A stretch of 64,000 bases of DNA from Streptomyces sp. CG1. Lineage in GTDB: Bacteria > Actinomycetota > Actinomycetes > Streptomycetales > Streptomycetaceae. A model generated the notes under the pieces. The model was not told the origin of the DNA. It did no database searches and worked only from the letters and a program-made list of their open reading frames with translations. The DNA lies in contig NZ_CP163518.1 in the NCBI RefSeq assembly GCF_041080625.1, forward strand, positions 2,852,001 to 2,916,000, read 5' to 3'. Made by a program: the position numbers and the translations under genes. Shown here one piece after another: positions 8,882 through 18,012 of this stretch (the first letter of the stretch is position 1; every line of letters begins with the position of its first letter).

Positions 8882-10569
8882 TCGGCCTGATTTCCGCCAC
8901 CGCGGCGGGGGCGGCGGCGCGGGACCGGCTGGCCGCGGCCTGGCCGGACCGGACGCGGGTCTACGAGGGTTCCGTCGGGGAGGCGGTGCGGGCCGCGTTC
9001 ACCGAGTGCGAGCAGCTGGTGTGCTTCCTGGCGACGGGCGCGACGGTACGGCTGCTCGCGCCGCTGCTCGGCGACAAGACGGCCGACCCGGGTGTGGTGT
9101 GCGTGGACGAGGGCGGCCGGTTCGCGGTGTCGCTGGTCGGCGGGCACGGCGGCGGCGCGAATGAACTCGCCGAGGCGGTGGGCGAGTTGCTGGGCGCCGA
9201 GCCGGTGGTGACGACCGCCACGGACTCCGTCGGGCTGGCCGGCCTGGACACGCTCGGGCTGCCCTGCGAGGGCTCGGTCGCGCTGGTCTCCCGGGCCCTG
9301 CTGGACGGCGAACCGGTGGCCCTGGAGGCCGAGTCGGCGTGGCCGCTGCCGCCGCTGCCGACCTCGCCGCAGGGGGCGTACACCGTCCGGCTGACCGACC
9401 GGGACGTCGTACCCGGCAAGCGTGAGGTGCTGCTCCGGCCGCCGTCGCTGGTGGTCGGGGTCGGCGCGTCCAAGGGTGCGCCGGAGGCGGAGGTCCTCGG
9501 GCTGATCGAGGAGGCGCTGCGGGAGGCGGGACTCTCGGTGCGGTCGGTGGCCGAACTCGCCACCGTGGATGCCAAGGCGGAGGAGCCCGGCATCGTCGCG
9601 GCCGCCGGACGGCTCGGGGTACCGCTCGTGACGTACTCCGCCGAGGAGCTGGCGGCGGTCGCGGTCCCGAACCCCTCAGAGGCGCCCCTCGCGGCCGTCG
9701 GCACGCCGTCCGTGGCGGAGGCGGCCGCCCTGGTGCGCGGGGGCGAACTGCTGGTGCCCAAGCGGAAGTCCACGGCACAGCCCGCCATGGCGACCTGTGC
9801 CGTCGTACGACGCCCGGGGCGCGGGCGGCTCGCGGTGGTCGGGCTCGGGCCCGGCGCCCGGGACCTGCTGACCCCGCGCGCCGCGGCCGAGCTGCGCCGG
9901 GCCTCCGTGCTGGTCGGGCTGGACCAGTACGTCGACCAGATCCGCGACCTGCTCAGGCCGGGCACCCGGGTGCTGGAGTCGGGGCTCGGTGCCGAGGAGG
10001 AGCGGGCCCGTGCAGCGGTCGCGGAGGCCCGCAAGGGGCAGGCGGTGGCGCTGATCGGCAGCGGGGACGCGGGCGTGTACGCCATGGCCTCCCCGGCGCT
10101 CGCCGAGGCCTCGGACGACATCGACGTGGTCGGGGTGCCCGGGGTGACGGCCGCGCTGGCCGCTGGGGCGATCCTGGGCGCGCCGCTGGGCCACGACCAT
10201 GTCTCCATCAGCCTGTCCGACCTGCACACGCCGTGGGAGGTCATCGAGCGGCGGGTGCGGGCGGCGGCCGAGGCGGACCTCGTCGTCACCTTCTACAACC
10301 CGCGCTCCCGGGGCCGCGACTGGCAGCTGCCCAAGGCGCTCGCGATCCTCGCCGGGCACCGGGAGCCGACGACACCGGTGGGTGTCGTACGCAACGCGTC
10401 CCGGCCGGACGAGTCGAGCCGGGTGACGACCCTCGGTGCACTCGACCCGGCGACGGTCGACATGATGACGGTCGTGACCGTGGGCAACACGGCGACCCGT
10501 CTCATCGCGGGCCGCATGGTGACCCCGCGCGGCTACCGCTGGCAGGCATCGCAGGAGGAGGCGAAGTGA
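8878..10569 (+). CDS. cobJ: CbiG-CobJ fusion: precorrin-5A hydrolase-like / precorrin-3B C17-methyltransferase
   Basis: The 563-residue protein has two parts. Residues 1 to about 310 are CbiG-like (IGLISATAAGAAARDRL, VCVDEGGRFAVSLVGGHGGGAN), a domain that opens the ring lactone in the cobalt-early pathway. Residues about 313-563 are CobJ/CbiH (LAVVGLGPGARDLLTPRA, IGSGDAGVYAMASPAL, VTFYNPRSRGRDW), which contracts the ring and methylates C17. This fusion is common in actinomycetes. The GTG start overlaps the cobL stop with GGAG nearby, and the stop overlaps the GTG of cobH. Confidence 0.92.
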   Translation: MIGLISATAAGAAARDRLAAAWPDRTRVYEGSVGEAVRAAFTECEQLVCFLATGATVRLLAPLLGDKTADPGVVCVDEGGRFAVSLVGGHGGGANELAEAVGELLGAEPVVTTATDSVGLAGLDTLGLPCEGSVALVSRALLDGEPVALEAESAWPLPPLPTSPQGAYTVRLTDRDVVPGKREVLLRPPSLVVGVGASKGAPEAEVLGLIEEALREAGLSVRSVAELATVDAKAEEPGIVAAAGRLGVPLVTYSAEELAAVAVPNPSEAPLAAVGTPSVAEAAALVRGGELLVPKRKSTAQPAMATCAVVRRPGRGRLAVVGLGPGARDLLTPRAAAELRRASVLVGLDQYVDQIRDLLRPGTRVLESGLGAEEERARAAVAEARKGQAVALIGSGDAGVYAMASPALAEASDDIDVVGVPGVTAALAAGAILGAPLGHDHVSISLSDLHTPWEVIERRVRAAAEADLVVTFYNPRSRGRDWQLPKALAILAGHREPTTPVGVVRNASRPDESSRVTTLGALDPATVDMMTVVTVGNTATRLIAGRMVTPRGYRWQASQEEAK

Positions 10570-11153
10570 ACCGTGTCGTCCACCCGATCGAGCAGGAGTC
10601 CTTCCGGCGGCTGCGCGCCCGCCTGGACACCTCGCACTTCCCCCCGCTGACCCGGGCGGTGGTGGAGCGGGTCATCCACTCCGCCGCCGACCTTGAGTAC
10701 GCGACCGACCTCGTGACCGGCGAGGGCGACCTGGTGACGGCGCATGCCGCGCTGCACTCCGGGGCGCCGGTCGTCGTGGACGTGGAGATGGTCGCCGCCG
10801 GGATCACGCGGCGGGAGACGGTCTGCCGGCTCAAGGACGCCAGGTCCGGCCCTGGGCTGACCCGTTCGGCGCATGCCGTCCGCCTTGCCTACGAGCAGGT
10901 GGGGCCCGGTGCCCTCTGGGTGATCGGCTGTGCGCCGACCGCCCTGGAGGAGCTGCTCACCCTGGACGCCTCCCCCGCGCTCGTCATCGGCCTGCCCGTC
11001 GGTTTCGTCGGCGCGGCCGAGTCCAAGGCCGCGTTGCGCGAGAGCGGGCTGCCCGCCGTGAGCAACGTGTCCGAGAAGGGCGGCTCGGCGGTCGCCGCCG
11101 CCGCGCTCAACGCCCTGCTGTACCACCCCGTTTCGCCTGAGGAGACCTCGTGA
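10566..11153 (+). CDS. cobH: Precorrin-8X methylmutase
   Basis: This 195-residue CbiC/CobH enzyme moves the methyl group from C11 to C12 of precorrin-8X to give hydrogenobyrinate. Motifs: VVERVIHSAADLEYA, PVVVDVEMVAAGITRR, ALWVIGCAPTALEEL and IGLPVGFVGAAESKAALRE, including the histidine of RVIHS expected at the active site. The GTG start at 10566 overlaps the cobJ stop, and a longer frame starting at 10233 is a shadow of cobJ. Its stop overlaps the GTG of cbiX, continuing the coupled operon. Confidence 0.95.
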   Translation: MNRVVHPIEQESFRRLRARLDTSHFPPLTRAVVERVIHSAADLEYATDLVTGEGDLVTAHAALHSGAPVVVDVEMVAAGITRRETVCRLKDARSGPGLTRSAHAVRLAYEQVGPGALWVIGCAPTALEELLTLDASPALVIGLPVGFVGAAESKAALRESGLPAVSNVSEKGGSAVAAAALNALLYHPVSPEETS

Positions 11154-12091
11154 CCACCCCGCCCGCCCTGCTCATCGCCGGACACGGCACCCGTGACGAC
11201 GCCGGAGCCGAGGCCTTCCGCGACTTCGTCCGGGCGCTCGGGCGCCGCCACCCCGAGCTGCCCGTCGCGGGCGGCTTCATCGAACTGTCCCCGCCGCCGC
11301 TGGGCGACGCCGTCACCGAGCTGGTCGAGCAGGGTGTACGACGGTTCGCGGCGGTGCCGCTGATGCTGGTGTCCGCCGGGCACGCCAAGGGCGACATCCC
11401 GGCCGCGCTGGCCCGCGAGAAGGAACGGCACCCGGGCATCTCCTACACCTACGGCCGCCCGCTGGGCCCGCACCCGGCGCTGCTGGGTGTGCTGGAGCGG
11501 CGGCTGGACGACGCGCTCGGCGCTGCGGCCCGCACGCCCGAGGACCGGGCCGATGTGACCGTGCTGCTGGTGGGACGCGGTTCGACGGACCCCGACGCCA
11601 ACGCCGAGGTGTACAAGGCGGCGCGGCTGCTGTGGGAGGGCCGTGGGTACGCCGGGGTGGAGACGGCGTTCGTGTCGCTGGCGGCGCCGGACGTGCCGAG
11701 CGGGCTGGACCGGTGCGCGGCGCTGGGTGCGCGCAGGATCGTCGTCCTCCCCTACTTCCTGTTCACCGGGATCCTGCCGGAGCGGGTGCGGCAGCAGACC
11801 GAGGGCTGGGCCGCCGCGCATCCGGAGACCGAGGTGCGGTCGGCCGATGTCATCGGGCCCGAGCCGGAGCTGCTCGACCTGGTGATGGAGCGGTACGAGG
11901 AGGCGGTGAAGGGCGATCTGCGGATGAACTGTGACTCGTGCGTGTACCGGATCGCACTGCCGGGCTTCGAGGACAAGGTGGGGCTGCCGCAGCAGCCGCA
12001 CTTCCACCCGGACGACGACGGCCACCACGACCATGGGCACGGCCACGGGCACCACCATCACGGGGGGCACTCGCACAGCCATGCGCACTGA
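11150..12091 (+). CDS. cbiX: Sirohydrochlorin cobaltochelatase-type CbiX with His-rich tail
   Basis: The 313-residue protein holds two chelatase repeats: LLIAGHGTRDDAGAEAF at about 6-22 and VTVLLVGRGSTDPDANAEVY in the second half. The first has the metal-binding His, and SAGHAKGDIP carries a second. After the core come NCDSCVYR (a CxxC pair) and a tail of about 30 residues very rich in His, Asp and Gly (from PHFHPDDDGHH on). CbiX inserts cobalt into sirohydrochlorin early in the anaerobic route. Here it sits beside aerobic-type genes, so it may serve siroheme or cobalt storage instead. The tail probably binds metal. Confidence 0.88.
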   Translation: MTTPPALLIAGHGTRDDAGAEAFRDFVRALGRRHPELPVAGGFIELSPPPLGDAVTELVEQGVRRFAAVPLMLVSAGHAKGDIPAALAREKERHPGISYTYGRPLGPHPALLGVLERRLDDALGAAARTPEDRADVTVLLVGRGSTDPDANAEVYKAARLLWEGRGYAGVETAFVSLAAPDVPSGLDRCAALGARRIVVLPYFLFTGILPERVRQQTEGWAAAHPETEVRSADVIGPEPELLDLVMERYEEAVKGDLRMNCDSCVYRIALPGFEDKVGLPQQPHFHPDDDGHHDHGHGHGHHHHGGHSHSHAH

Positions 12092-13145
12092 TGACACCGG
12101 CGGGCCGGGGCACGATCTGCGGCATCACGGGGATGCCGAAGTACGGGACGACGGGGCCGCGTTGACGGACCTCGCCGTCAACGTACGCGCGGACACCCCT
12201 CCCGTATGGCTCCGGGAGGAGATCGCCCGCTCGCTGTCGTCCCTCGCGGCCTACCCTGACGGGCGGGCCGCGCGGGCGGCGGTGGCGGCGCGGCACGGGC
12301 TGCCGGTGGAGCGGGTGCTGCTGACGGCGGGCGCGGCGGAGGCGTTCGTGCTGCTGGCCCGCGCGTTGAAGGTACGCAGACCGGTCGTCGTCCATCCGCA
12401 GTTCACCGAGCCCGAGGCGGCGCTCAGAGACGCGGGGCACAGCGTGGACCGGGTGCTGCTGCGGGAGGAGGACGGGTTCCGGCTGGATCCGGCGGCGGTG
12501 CCGGAGGATGCCGATCTGGTGGTGATCGGGAATCCGACGAACCCCACGTCCGTACTGCATCCGGCGGGGGTGGTTACGCAACTCGCCCATCCTGGACGGG
12601 TGTTGGTGGTCGACGAGGCGTTCATGGACGCAGTGCCGGGTGAGCGGGAGGCGCTGGCCGGGCGGACGGATGTGCCGGGGCTGGTCGTGCTCCGCAGTCT
12701 GACCAAGACCTGGGGGCTGGCCGGGCTGCGGATCGGGTACGTGCTGGCCCCTTCGGAGATCATCGCCGAACTGGAGCGGGCGCAGCCGCTGTGGCCGGTG
12801 TCGACACCCGCGCTGGCCGCGGCCGAGGCGTGCGTCACGTCACGGGCGCTGGCGGAGGCGGGGCACGCGGCGCATCGCATCGCGGCGGACCGGGCCCATC
12901 TGCTCGCGGGGCTGGCGGAGTTCGCCTCACGCGGAGTACGGGTGGTGCAGCCTGCGGAGGGGCCGTTCGTGCTGGTCGGGATGGCGGGGGCGGCCGCTGT
13001 ACGACGACGGTTGCGTGACCTCGGCTATGCGGTGCGGCGGGGGGACACGTTTCCGGGGCTCGGTGCGGAGTGGGTGCGGGTGGCTGTCCGGGACCGCGGG
13101 ACAGCGAACGGCTTCCTCAAGGCACTGTCGGCCGCCCTTCGGTGA
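12081..13145 (+). CDS. cobC: CobC-like PLP-dependent aminotransferase/decarboxylase
   Basis: This 354-residue fold-type I PLP enzyme is of the histidinol-phosphate aminotransferase-like branch found at the end of actinomycete cobalamin clusters. The branch relates to threonine-phosphate decarboxylase, which supplies the aminopropanol linker. It has NPTNPTSVLHP, LVVDEAFMDAVPGE and the PLP lysine in LRSLTKTWGLAGLRIGY. The ATG at 12081 overlaps the end of cbiX by 11 bp. The first 30 residues look unconserved, so a later start is possible. The reaction is inferred from family and position. Confidence 0.82.
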   Translation: MRTDDTGGPGHDLRHHGDAEVRDDGAALTDLAVNVRADTPPVWLREEIARSLSSLAAYPDGRAARAAVAARHGLPVERVLLTAGAAEAFVLLARALKVRRPVVVHPQFTEPEAALRDAGHSVDRVLLREEDGFRLDPAAVPEDADLVVIGNPTNPTSVLHPAGVVTQLAHPGRVLVVDEAFMDAVPGEREALAGRTDVPGLVVLRSLTKTWGLAGLRIGYVLAPSEIIAELERAQPLWPVSTPALAAAEACVTSRALAEAGHAAHRIAADRAHLLAGLAEFASRGVRVVQPAEGPFVLVGMAGAAAVRRRLRDLGYAVRRGDTFPGLGAEWVRVAVRDRGTANGFLKALSAALR

Positions 13146-13179
13146 CCGGGGCTCCGTCTCGGCCGGCTGAGAAGTGGGC

Positions 13180-13215
13180 CGCTCCCTGCCCGGTGGGACC
13201 ATCGGGCGGGGAGCG
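13180..13215. terminator. Bidirectional hairpin after cobC
   Basis: CGCTCCCTGCCCG (13180-13192) pairs with CGGGCGGGGAGCG (13203-13215) over 13 bp with one G-T wobble and a 10-nt loop. It lies between two convergent genes, so it probably ends both transcripts. Confidence 0.6.
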
Positions 13216-13230
13216 CCTGTGGACTCCGTG

Positions 13231-14106
13231 TCAGTGCCTGCGGCGGCGGGCCACCGTCACCGCTCCCCCGCCGGCCAGCACCAGCGCCAGCGCTCCGCCC
13301 GCGATGTACGGGGTCGCGGAGCTGCTGCCCGTTTCCGCGAGGCTGGACTTCGACACGCCTCCCTGGGGCTTCGGGTCGGCGGGCGGGGCCATCGGGGACT
13401 CACAGGTCGCCTTGGCCAGGGTGACCGTTCCTGCTACGTCGGCCACGTTGAGCTTCAACGGGTTGACGGAGACCTTGAGTTCCAGGGCGGTGGCGGCGGC
13501 CGTACGGGTCGTGGTGTCGTGCCGGGCGAGGTCGAGGCGGACCTCGCCGACGCCGGGCACTTTCACCTCGGCCGGGCCACCGGCGGTGAGCGTGACGCGC
13601 TTGCCGAGGACCGTGACCGCGCCGAGGACGTTCGCCGAGGCGGCCGGTACCTTGCCGGCCTCACAGGTCGCCCTGGCGGTGACCGTGCCGACCTCGATCA
13701 GGGACAGCAGGGGCAGGCCGGGGACATGCAGCCGGGCGTCGACGAGCCGGACCGAGCCCTCGGCGCGCTGCGCCGTCACCGTGGCCTTCGCGGAGGCGAC
13801 GTTCGCGCCGAGGACCGTGAACGGCTTGCCGCCGGCGACGCCGTCGAGCCGGGCGGACAGCGCGGTCCTGTCGGCGCTCTGCGGTGCCTGGACCTCGTTC
13901 AGGGAGACCGCGAGCGGGACGTCGACGGTCTTGTTGAGCAGGGAGACGTCGAGCCCGGTGCGCAGGACGACGGCGGAGGCGCGACCGTGGCCGGCGGTCG
14001 CGTGCGCGGAGCCCGCGCCCAGGACCGCGGGACCGGCGGCCAGGGCGGTGACCGTCAGGGCGGTGGCGAGACGGCGTGCGGGCATGCGGGAGTTGTTGCT
14101 GTTCAA
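13231..14106 (-). CDS. SCO1860-like LAETG-anchored surface protein
   Basis: About 291 residues. A signal peptide follows the start (RRLATALTVTALAAGPAVLG, cleavage near SAHA), the body is a Val/Ala-rich beta domain with two similar halves each ending in a Cys (ATCEAGK and ATCESPM), and the C-terminus is a sortase signal: LAETG, a hydrophobic helix, and RRRRH. The protein is therefore secreted and linked to peptidoglycan, probably by a class E sortase. Its function is unknown. I recall the family as neighbour of the cob genes in Streptomyces. The start is uncertain: TTG 14106 (giving NSNNSRMPARR) or ATG 14085 are both plausible. Confidence 0.8.
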   Translation of the reverse strand: MNSNNSRMPARRLATALTVTALAAGPAVLGAGSAHATAGHGRASAVVLRTGLDVSLLNKTVDVPLAVSLNEVQAPQSADRTALSARLDGVAGGKPFTVLGANVASAKATVTAQRAEGSVRLVDARLHVPGLPLLSLIEVGTVTARATCEAGKVPAASANVLGAVTVLGKRVTLTAGGPAEVKVPGVGEVRLDLARHDTTTRTAAATALELKVSVNPLKLNVADVAGTVTLAKATCESPMAPPADPKPQGGVSKSSLAETGSSSATPYIAGGALALVLAGGGAVTVARRRRH

Positions 14107-14189
14107 GGTGGTGGGACCCCCAGAGGAAACTTGCTTGGGACCCGTCAACCTTGTACGCGCTGCGGGTGAACGGTCAGCAATCCTCGGTT

Positions 14190-14237
14190 ACTTCACTCAT
14201 TCGAGGAGAATCGGCACACCTCTTCGAATCGTGAAGT
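14190..14237. terminator. Long imperfect inverted repeat after the amidohydrolase gene
   Basis: ACTTCAC (14190-14196) pairs with GTGAAGT (14231-14237), and inside it ATTCGAGGAG (14199-14208) pairs with CTCTTCGAAT (14220-14229) with one wobble and an 11-nt loop. It begins 24 bp past the amidohydrolase stop, so a terminator is likely. It also lies upstream of the LAETG gene and could carry an operator. Confidence 0.5.
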
Positions 14238-14260
14238 ACACGCGTTCCCTTACGCCTCGG

Positions 14261-15352
14261 CTACTCCACGACTCGCCCGTCGAGCACCACCCGGCGCGGC
14301 GCCGCCAGCACGCGTACGTCGGCCCGCGGGTCGCCGTCGTACACCACGAGGTCGGCCGGCGCGCCCTCCTCCAGGCCGGGGCGGCCGAGCCAGGCGCGGG
14401 CGCCCCAGGTCGTCGCCGACAAGGCCCGCAGGGCAGGGATACCGGCGGTGACCAGCTCCGCCACCTCGCCCGCGACCAGGCCGTGGGCCAGTGAGCCGCC
14501 GGCGTCCGTGCCGACGTACACCGGTATCCCGGCGTCGTAGGCGGCGCGCACGGTGTCATACCGGCGCTCGTGCAGCCGGCGCATATGCGCGGACCAGCGC
14601 GGGAACTTGGTCTCGCCGCCGGCCGCGAGCTGCGGGAAGGTGGCGATGTTGACGAGGGTGGGGACGATCGCGACGCCCCGCTCCGCGAAGAGCGGGATCA
14701 GCTCGTCGGTCAGACCCGTGGCGTGCTCGATGCAGTCGATGCCCGCCTCGACCAGGTCGCGCAGGGAGTCCGTCGCGAAACAGTGCGCCGTGACGCGGGC
14801 GCCGAGCCGGTGTGCCTCCGCGATGGCCGCCTCGACCGCCTCGCGCGGCCAGCAGGCGGAGAGATCACCGAGATCGCGGTCGATCCAGTCGCCGACCAGC
14901 TTGACCCAGCCGTCACCGCGCCGGGCTTCCTGGGCGACGTAGGCGACCAGGTCCTCCGGTTCGATCTCCCAGGCGTAGTTGCGGATGTAGCGGCGGGTGC
15001 GGGCGATGTGCCGGCCGGCCCGGATGATCTTCGGGAGGTCGGCGCGGTCGTCGATCCAGCGGGTGTCGGAGGGCGAGCCCGCGTCCCGCAGCAGCAGGGC
15101 GCCCGCCTCCCGGTCGGTGAGCGCCTGCTTCTCGGCGGTGTCGGCGTCGACCGGGCCGTGCGCGTCGAGGCCCACATGGCAGTGGGCGTCGACCAGGCCG
15201 GGGAGCACCCAGCCCTCGACGGTACGGATGTCCCGGGCCCCGGCGGGGCGGTCGTAGGACACCCGGCCCCCGACCACCCACAGCTCGTCGCGGACGTCCT
15301 CGGGTCCGACGAGGACCCGCCCCTTCACGTGCAGCACGGCACCATCGCTCAT
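14261..15352 (-). CDS. Metal-dependent amidohydrolase
   Basis: This 363-residue amidohydrolase-superfamily protein has the N-terminal metal site DAHCHVGLD near residue 60, later histidines in ARVTAHCFA and DCIEHATG, and the aspartate of VGTDAGG. Layout and length fit imidazolonepropionase/prolidase-like members that hydrolyse cyclic amides or dipeptides. The substrate cannot be told. The start taken is ATG 15352 (MSDGAVLHV); an ATG three codons upstream is also possible. It reads toward the LAETG gene and away from the ABC transporter, whose stop lies about 24 bp from its start, so it may be the last gene of the transporter operon. Confidence 0.85.
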   Translation of the reverse strand: MSDGAVLHVKGRVLVGPEDVRDELWVVGGRVSYDRPAGARDIRTVEGWVLPGLVDAHCHVGLDAHGPVDADTAEKQALTDREAGALLLRDAGSPSDTRWIDDRADLPKIIRAGRHIARTRRYIRNYAWEIEPEDLVAYVAQEARRGDGWVKLVGDWIDRDLGDLSACWPREAVEAAIAEAHRLGARVTAHCFATDSLRDLVEAGIDCIEHATGLTDELIPLFAERGVAIVPTLVNIATFPQLAAGGETKFPRWSAHMRRLHERRYDTVRAAYDAGIPVYVGTDAGGSLAHGLVAGEVAELVTAGIPALRALSATTWGARAWLGRPGLEEGAPADLVVYDGDPRADVRVLAAPRRVVLDGRVVE

Positions 15353-15375
15353 GCATCGCACCTTAACGACCTGGG

Positions 15376-16181
<806 letters not shown>

Positions 16182-16185
<4 letters not shown>

Positions 16186-17015
16186 CGGATCTCCCTCAGA
16201 GCCTTGGATTCCATACGGCGCACGACGAGGCTGAGCGGGATCGTGATCAGCAGATAGCACAGGCCCGCGACCAGGATCGGCGTGGAGTTCGCGGTCGAGC
16301 TGGCCAGGTCGTTGCCGAACTTGGACAGTTCGCGCTCCTCCAGGGTGACACCGAGGAACAGCACCAGTGAGGAGTCCTTGAAGAGCAGGACGAGTTCGTT
16401 GGTCAGCGGCGGCAGGATGATACGGAAGGCCTGCGGCAGGATGATGGAGATCATGGCCCGGGCCGGCGAGAACCCGAGCGAACGGGCCGCCTCCATCTGC
16501 CCCTTGGGCACGGCCTGGATGCCCGCGCGGATCGTCTCGGCCATGTAGGCGGCCGAGACCAGTCCGAGGGCGACGGCGACCTTACCGTAGGTGCCGCCCG
16601 GGTACTGGATGCTCGGGAAGGCCAGCGGCACGCCGACGCCGACGAAGATGAAGATCAGCAGCGCGGGCAGACCGCGGAAGATCTCGATGTAGACGCCGGC
16701 GAGCCAGCGGTACGGCCCCACCGACGACAGGCGCATCAGGGCGATGACCATGCCCAGGGCCAGGCCGACGACAAAGCCGGACAGCGTGTACAGCACGGTG
16801 TTCTTGAGGGCCACCGTGATGAGGTCCGGGAACAGCTGCCTCGCGATGTGGGCCTGCGCGAACTGGTTCTGCAGCCGGCCCCAGTCCGCGGTGACCGCGA
16901 AGGCGATCACTGCGGCGACGAAGACGGCGTACTGCGCCGCGCGCGAGAGCCGGCGCTTCTGCCGGCGGGTCAGCCCGGTCTTCTTCGGCTGGATACGTGT
17001 GTCCGTGTCGGTCAT
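16182..17015 (-). CDS. Polar amino acid ABC transporter, permease
   Basis: This 277-residue inner-membrane permease is of the HisM/GlnP family. After a basic N-terminus (RRQKRRLSR) come about five transmembrane segments. The cytoplasmic EAA loop is [35 protein letters not shown] is the family marker near the middle. A single permease gene implies a homodimer. It lies 4 bp downstream of the binding-protein gene and overlaps the ATPase gene. Confidence 0.93.
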
Positions 17016-17019
17016 GGGG

Positions 17020-17859
17020 TCAGGAGCCGGCCGGGGAGGCGACGGAGGCGTTGTACGGGCCGATCCACTGCTCGTAGATCTTCTTGTACGTGCCGTCGGC
17101 CTTGGCGCCCTTGAGGGCCTTGTTGACGGCGTCGAGCAGGGCCTTGTTGCCCTTCTTGACCGTGAAGCCGTACTGCTCGCCGGTCTTGAGGTTGTCGACG
17201 ACCTTGAACTTGTCGGCGTTGGCCTTGTCCTTCAGCCAGCCCTGGACGACCGGGTAGTCGATGATGACGGCCTGGACCTGTCCGGTGCGCAGGCCGTTGA
17301 GGACCGCGTCCGAGGAGGCGAAGGAGACCGGGTCGAAGCCCTTGCTCTTGGCGTAGTCCTCGCCGGTGGTCTGCGCCTGGGCTCCGAGCTTCTTGCCCTT
17401 GGCCTTGACGTCGGCGAGCGAGTTGATCCCACTGCTCCTGTCGACCAGGACGGCCTGGGTGGCCTCGAAGTACGGGTCGGAGAAGTCGACGTTCTTCTTG
17501 CGCTCGGCGGTGATCGTCATGCCGGCGGCGGCCAGGTCGCACTGGCCGGAGTTCAGGAAGGCGCCGGTCTTGAAGTTCTCGAACGGCGTGTCGAGGATCT
17601 GCTGCTTGACGCCCAGGTTCTTGGCGACGAGGTCGATGAGGGAGACGTCGAAGCCCTGCACCTTGCCGTTGATCTCCGACTGGAACGGCGGGTACGGCAG
17701 GTGGGTGCAGGTGGTCAGCTGACCGCCCTTGACGAGGTGCACCCCCTTGACGGTCGTCGGGCCGCTGGAGCCGCTGGAGGAGCAACCGGCCACGAGCACG
17801 AGCCCGGCCGTCACGGTGGTGGCTGCCAGAAGGCGGGTCCGGCGTCCGAGCGTTTTCAT
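17020..17859 (-). CDS. Polar amino acid ABC transporter, substrate-binding lipoprotein
   Basis: This 279-residue SBP_bac_3 family protein is exported and lipid-anchored at Cys26 (LVLVAGC). Typical family segments are GFDVSLIDLVAKNLG, CDLAAAGMTITAERKKNVDFSDPYFE and QAVIIDYPVVQGWL. It delivers an amino acid, probably Gln/Glu or a related polar one, to the permease. First gene of the operon, preceded by a consensus vegetative promoter at 17906-17933. The ATG at 17859 follows a GGAG-type site. Confidence 0.93.
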   Translation of the reverse strand: MKTLGRRTRLLAATTVTAGLVLVAGCSSSGSSGPTTVKGVHLVKGGQLTTCTHLPYPPFQSEINGKVQGFDVSLIDLVAKNLGVKQQILDTPFENFKTGAFLNSGQCDLAAAGMTITAERKKNVDFSDPYFEATQAVLVDRSSGINSLADVKAKGKKLGAQAQTTGEDYAKSKGFDPVSFASSDAVLNGLRTGQVQAVIIDYPVVQGWLKDKANADKFKVVDNLKTGEQYGFTVKKGNKALLDAVNKALKGAKADGTYKKIYEQWIGPYNASVASPAGS

Positions 17860-17905
17860 GGGGGATCTCCGTCTGGGGGACCTTGCGCGGGAACTGTGGG
17901 TTCCG

Positions 17906-17933
17906 ATTATAAGGAAGAGTTTGAGTCTCTCAA
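17906..17933 (-). promoter_or_regulatory. Sigma70-type promoter of the amino acid transporter operon
   Basis: On the minus strand TTGAGA (17933-17928) and a perfect TATAAT (17911-17906) are separated by 16 bp, unusually close to consensus for this genome. The -10 is about 47 bp before the ATG of the binding-protein gene. The -35 lies inside a palindrome, described separately. Confidence 0.65.
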
Positions 17934-17934
17934 A
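17920..17934. promoter_or_regulatory. Palindromic operator candidate
   Basis: TTTGAG-TCT-CTCAAA is a perfect 6-bp inverted repeat that covers the -35 element of the transporter promoter. A repressor binding here would block RNA polymerase. The regulator is unknown. Confidence 0.45.
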
Positions 17935-18012
17935 TCAAACCCATGGTTTCGGGGCCATTGGACCTAAGATCAAGGGAATCCCGACCTCCGTGAACGAAGA
18001 GAGAGCACCGCC

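Noticed and set aside
12091..12165. ATG at 12091 as cobC start
   Set aside because: It is in another frame and gives a short product. ATG 12081 is in the cobC frame.
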